NCBI RefSeq assembly: GCF_033807715.1
Contig: NC_084607.1
Location: 15,796,941 to 15,860,940 of the forward strand
Direction: 5' to 3'
Length of the DNA: 64,000 bases
From: Cololabis saira
Lineage: Eukaryota; Chordata; Actinopteri; Beloniformes; Belonidae
Shown here: positions 59,829 to 64,000 of the stretch, in pieces
Layout: each line of letters begins with the position of its first letter
Numbering within the stretch: the first letter of the stretch is position 1
Made by a program: the position numbers and the translations under genes
Notes under the pieces: model-generated
Told to the model about the DNA's origin: nothing
What the model saw: the letters and a program-made list of their open reading frames with translations, nothing else
The model's database searches: none

Positions 59829-61440
59829 CAGCCGTCTAGTAAATCTGGGACAGTTCAGCATCTTAGATTAGACAACCCTAACGGAAAGAGTTTCAAAATG
59901 AAAGCCCACAACATGCTGTCTTGATATTCTGATATTCTTCTAACAGTTTTTAACTGCATAGCTCCGGATGTATTGCAGATAATAAATACTTCTCTTCAAA
60001 CAGGCCAGTTTCCCCGGCCTTGAAAACTGCAGTAATAAAACCTCTTTAAAAAAAAAAAAAATCTGGATGCTACAACACTTAGTAACCAATATCAAATCTG
60101 CCATTTTTGGGGAAAATAATTGAAAAGGTTGTTTTCCAGCAAATCTATGCTTTTATGATGCAAAACAACCTTTTTAACGCATTTCTGTCTGGATTTCGGT
60201 CACACCACAGCACTGAGACTGTACTCATGAAAGTCTTAAATGATATTCATCTGAATAATGATGCAGGCAAATCCTCTGTTCTGGTATTATTGGATCTCAG
60301 TGCTGCATTTGACACAGTTGATCATAATGTGGTCACATGTGGGGTTCCTCAAGGGTCCATTCTCGGACCGCTTCTATTCAACATCTATATGCTACCCCTA
60401 GCTCAGATTATGGAACATCACAACATTTCCTACCATACTTATGCCGATGACACACAACTATATATTTCAATGTCACCACATGACTACAGTCCCCTGATCT
60501 CATTGAGTAACTGTATTCACCAAATCAATGAGTGGAAGTGCCAGAATTTTCTCCAGCTAAATGCAGAAAAGACAGAGGTGATCATTTTTGGCCCTAAAAA
60601 TGAAAGGGAAAAGATCAGCGCTCACCTTGGCTCCATGTCATTGACAGCTACAAATCAAGCCAGAAATCTTGGTGTAATTATTGACTCAGACCTGAACTTC
60701 AACAGCCATCTAAAGTTTATCAATAAATCTGCCTATTACCACCTAAAAAACATTGCCAGAATTAAGGAGATTCTGTCTAAACAAGACATGGAAAAACTTA
60801 TTCATGCATTCATTTTCAGTAAATTGGATTATTGCAATGGCATCTTTCTATCAGGCAGCTGCAGCTGATCCAGAACGCAGAGTCCTTACAAACACCATGA
60901 AACTGGATCACATTACACCGGTCATGAAATCACTGCACTGGCTTCCAGTGAGTCAAAGGATAGAGTTTAAAATCTTACTGTTGGTCTACAAAGACCTGAA
61001 TGGTCTTGGACCAAAATACATGCTTGATCTGTTAGTTCCTATGAAGCTCCCAGACCCCTGAGGTTCATCTGGATCTGGTTTGTTGTGGTTCCCAAGAACC
61101 AGAACCAAGCAAGGTGAGGCAGCGTTCAGTTATTCTGCTCCTCACCGGTGGAACAAACTTCCTGTAGACCTGAGGTCTGCTCCAACTGTCAGCTCCTTTA
61201 AATCAGGCCTAAAAACATTACTGTTTACTGAAGCATACTCTTAAATTAAATACTTACCTGCTGTACTCTACTGCCCTTATTTTTTAACAACTTGTGCTTT
61301 TTATTATTTTACTTCTTTTCTTATCATCTTATTCATAATTTTATTTAATCTTATTTGTTATTTGTGCCACTTTTAATGTCAATGTAAAGCACTTTGAATT
61401 ACCTTGTGTTGAATTGTGCTATATAAATAAACTTGCCTTT
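59829..61440 (+). mobile_element. L2-clade LINE inserted in the L1 tail, internally deleted
   Basis: Carries a reverse transcriptase frame and a 3' UTR ending GCTATATAAATAAACTTGCC with CTTGCC repeats. A TGCCTTACTG direct repeat borders it: the L1 sequence breaks at ...AAATGCCTTACTG before and resumes CCTTGCCTTACTGTTTTTG after, so it inserted after the L1. It has a short 5' end. L2 assignment rests on the RT motifs and the tail. Confidence 0.8.
60107..60868 (+). pseudogene. L2 reverse transcriptase, deleted form
   Basis: About 250 residues remain open: a [14 protein letters not shown] box, [13 protein letters not shown], then directly [31 protein letters not shown] at the active site, [16 protein letters not shown] and LDYCNGI. 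Between DTVDHN and VTCGVPQGS about 40 residues usual for L2 are missing without loss of frame. After LDYCNGI a second deletion removes the block that normally leads to QNAAARVLTNT and puts the rest (HWLPVSQRIEFKILLLVYK, 60890 onward) in another frame. The catalytic YADD survives but the enzyme cannot be complete. Confidence 0.85.
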
Positions 61441-62005
61441 CCTTGCCTTACTGTTTTTGTTGTTAATTTTCTGTCTCACAAACTTTTTGGCGTGAAATTA
61501 GAAATTGTCTATCTTTAAAAATGAACGACATCCCAAAATTAGAAAAAAATTTTTTTACATAGATACAATTGACAAATCAGTGTGTCTCTTGGTTAATGTC
61601 ATTATTTTACTGGCTAAATATCATATACACTGTTGTAAGTGGAGAAAAATTAAACCCTCTTTCCAATGTTTTTTAAATGATTTCAAACGTTTTTTTGTCT
61701 CTGTAAAAAAATAAGTCAACTAACTGGAAAGAAATTATTAGCTGATATATCAAAGTATCTTTCATTTTAATCTCTTTCTGAAATGTCGATGCTATTTGCC
61801 TTAAAATGCCTTACTGTTTTTGTTATTAATTTTAGTTATGTTTACCTTATTGTTTGTGTGTATGTCTTTTGTTCATGATACCTCCCAAAATATGTTCTAT
61901 TTTCTCATATTGTATTGTATTTCCTCCACAAGCCGTTTGTATAAATGTGTGTTTTTGTTTATAAACTGTGTTCAATAAATAAATAAAAAAAGATCTATAA
62001 AATAT

Positions 62006-62552
<547 letters not shown>

Positions 62553-62897
62553 ATGACATGCTGTTCAGGAAATGAATCTTTGAATATATGGAATGAAACA
62601 ACAAGATTAATTGAAAGAAAGATTAATTTTCTCAATGGCATGCCATAACACACATATACATCTATGTGTAACAGGTTTGGATCAGGTGTGAATAACGATG
62701 AGTCAGGGGTTGTTTTCCTGCATTTATTTGCTTCTGCAGAAGACATAAAAACACATTTAGCAGTCTTCTGGACCCTTTTTGCACTTTCTGCTCCCTCATC
62801 AATGCAACACAGCACTGTGAGGAGCTGATGTAATGACCTACGGAACCCTAGGAGGTACAGAAAGAGGTGACAGCCAAGGAGACGCAATAAAATAAAA

Positions 62898-63256
62898 AAT
62901 TTCAATTCAATTCAATTTTATTCTTATACCGTCTAATACAACAAAAGTCGTCTCTAGGCGCTTTCCAGAGACCCAGAACCTGACCCCCGAGCAATTATTA
63001 AATAGACAATGGCAGGTAGAAACTCCCCTAGTGGGAGAAAAACCTTAAGCCAAACAGTGGCAAGGAAAAACCTTGAGCAGGACCAGGCTCATAAAGGGGG
63101 GCCCTCCTGCCGGAGGCCAGACTAGGGGGGTCGGGGACGTCAGCAGCACACAGCAGACATCCACGCAGGCGGGTGGAAGCAGCAGCGGGATGACCAGAGG
63201 AGGGGACCGTGGGCCAGCACGCAGCTCCTGAAGCTCTGGCCTGCAAACACGCCGGA
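62898..63256 (-). mobile_element. LINE 3' tail with (ATTGA)n end, copy 2
   Basis: Reverse-strand counterpart of the 8711-9146 element. It begins (plus strand) TTCAATTCAATTCAATTTTA, then CCGTCTAATACAAC, CTAGTGGGAGAAAAACCTTA, GCAAGGAAAAACCTTGAGCA, GGACCAGGCTCATAA. The copies diverge in the G/C-rich part. Family naming (L2-like) is inferred. Confidence 0.75.
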
Positions 63257-63383
63257 ACAACTAAAAGATAAATTTCACAAATATTCAACAAAATGAATAA
63301 ATTATGAATAAAAACCCCAAATACAATTTGAAAACAAAATTATTAAAGTGCATTTTCCAACTCTGTTACATACAGTCGATACA

Positions 63384-63498
<115 letters not shown>

Positions 63499-63782
63499 CA
63501 CTATATATCACAAACCATATTTACACATATGCTAAAACAGCCCTGAAAGAGGACTGCTTTGCAGAGCTTCTTTCTCATGCTCCCTTTCTGCAGGTCAAGG
63601 GAGGTGAGTTTGGCAATGTGGTGTAGCCTTATTTTTATATTTTTTATTTTATTTTTATATTTTTATTATTTTTATTCCTGGTCGCAATTGTTCGCCGATT
63701 TGTACAGGAATACGCGGCACAGCGCTCTGGCAACTTCAATACTGTTCTCTGCTGTCGTATGGGTGGGTATGGGTGGGATCAT

Positions 63783-64000
<218 letters not shown>

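Larger units (their letters stand above)
59066..61990 (+). mobile_element. 5'-truncated, rearranged L1 3' end
   Basis: The first part translates as DPCAFCNESEESLDHMFLLC, the C-x2-C...H-x4-C end of a fish L1 ORF2, followed by FWREIRN. It is flanked by a 15-bp direct repeat AGATCTATAAAATAT at 59051-59065 and 61991-62005. The same L1 3' sequence occurs about two and a half times (59140-59614, 59615-59828 continuing at about 61441, and about 61471-61990), so the insert was internally duplicated. A SINE piece and an L2 LINE then inserted into it. It ends in AATAAATAAATAAAAAAA. Confidence 0.75.

Noticed and set aside
60107..60868. L2 reverse transcriptase frame as a host gene
   Set aside because: Motifs are those of a LINE, two internal deletions are evident, and it sits between LINE sequences with a target-site duplication.

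Overview
The window is a stretch of teleost fish nuclear genome, most likely from a spiny-rayed fish; I cannot name the species. The evidence is vertebrate-type spliced genes with GT-AG introns, together with transposon families characteristic of fish: L1 and L2 LINEs, hAT-like elements, TTAA-flanked elements, palindromic MITEs, tRNA-derived SINEs, and very long TA, GT, AAT and GGAT microsatellites.

Three host genes are clear. (1) sstr3, a somatostatin receptor GPCR, + strand, with its whole coding region in one exon (about 29479-30930) preceded by a splice acceptor. (2) eif3d, translation initiation factor 3 subunit D, + strand, 15 coding exons between 46154 and 53284, with a probable non-coding first exon near 44.88 kb. 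I could place every exon and the frame closes to 552 residues. (3) rps11, 40S ribosomal protein S11 (uS17), - strand, five coding exons between 58796 and 56673, convergent with eif3d. Each of the four rps11 introns holds a box C/D snoRNA of the SNORD35 type, making four copies on the gene's own strand. Two of them are identical and lie in a 263-bp block duplicated between intron 3 and intron 1. A small minus-strand exon at 44.4-44.5 kb looks like the C-terminal end of a Myb/SANT-like (Harbinger-associated) protein.

The left 9 kb is LINE territory. A 5'-truncated L1 (819-1561) is followed by a full-length L1 (2056-8448) with two uninterrupted ORFs and a perfect 15-bp target-site duplication, and then by an L2-like LINE tail. 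A 1.8-kb element with perfect terminal inverted repeats and internal hairpins follows (9472-11294). From 11.5 to 29 kb I see no gene. That stretch holds a solo LTR (19511-19862), a hAT-like element with a palindromic MITE nested inside it (25799-26523), LINE remnants and microsatellites. From 31 to 44 kb is again gene-free, with a SINE, TA arrays, a short unrecognised GC-rich ORF end near 34.0-34.15 kb, and a LINE 3' end at 42.9-43.7 kb. eif3d introns carry a 1.75-kb hAT-like element, a TTAA element and a 140-bp GT array. The last 5 kb has a rearranged L1 3' end with an L2 LINE and a SINE inserted into it, then TA arrays and an element cut by the window edge.

Functionally, eif3d and rps11 are both translation-machinery genes lying tail to tail, and the rps11 introns supply rRNA-methylation guide RNAs. 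sstr3 is an independent signalling gene. The rest is dominated by mobile elements, several with readable target-site duplications that give their order of insertion.
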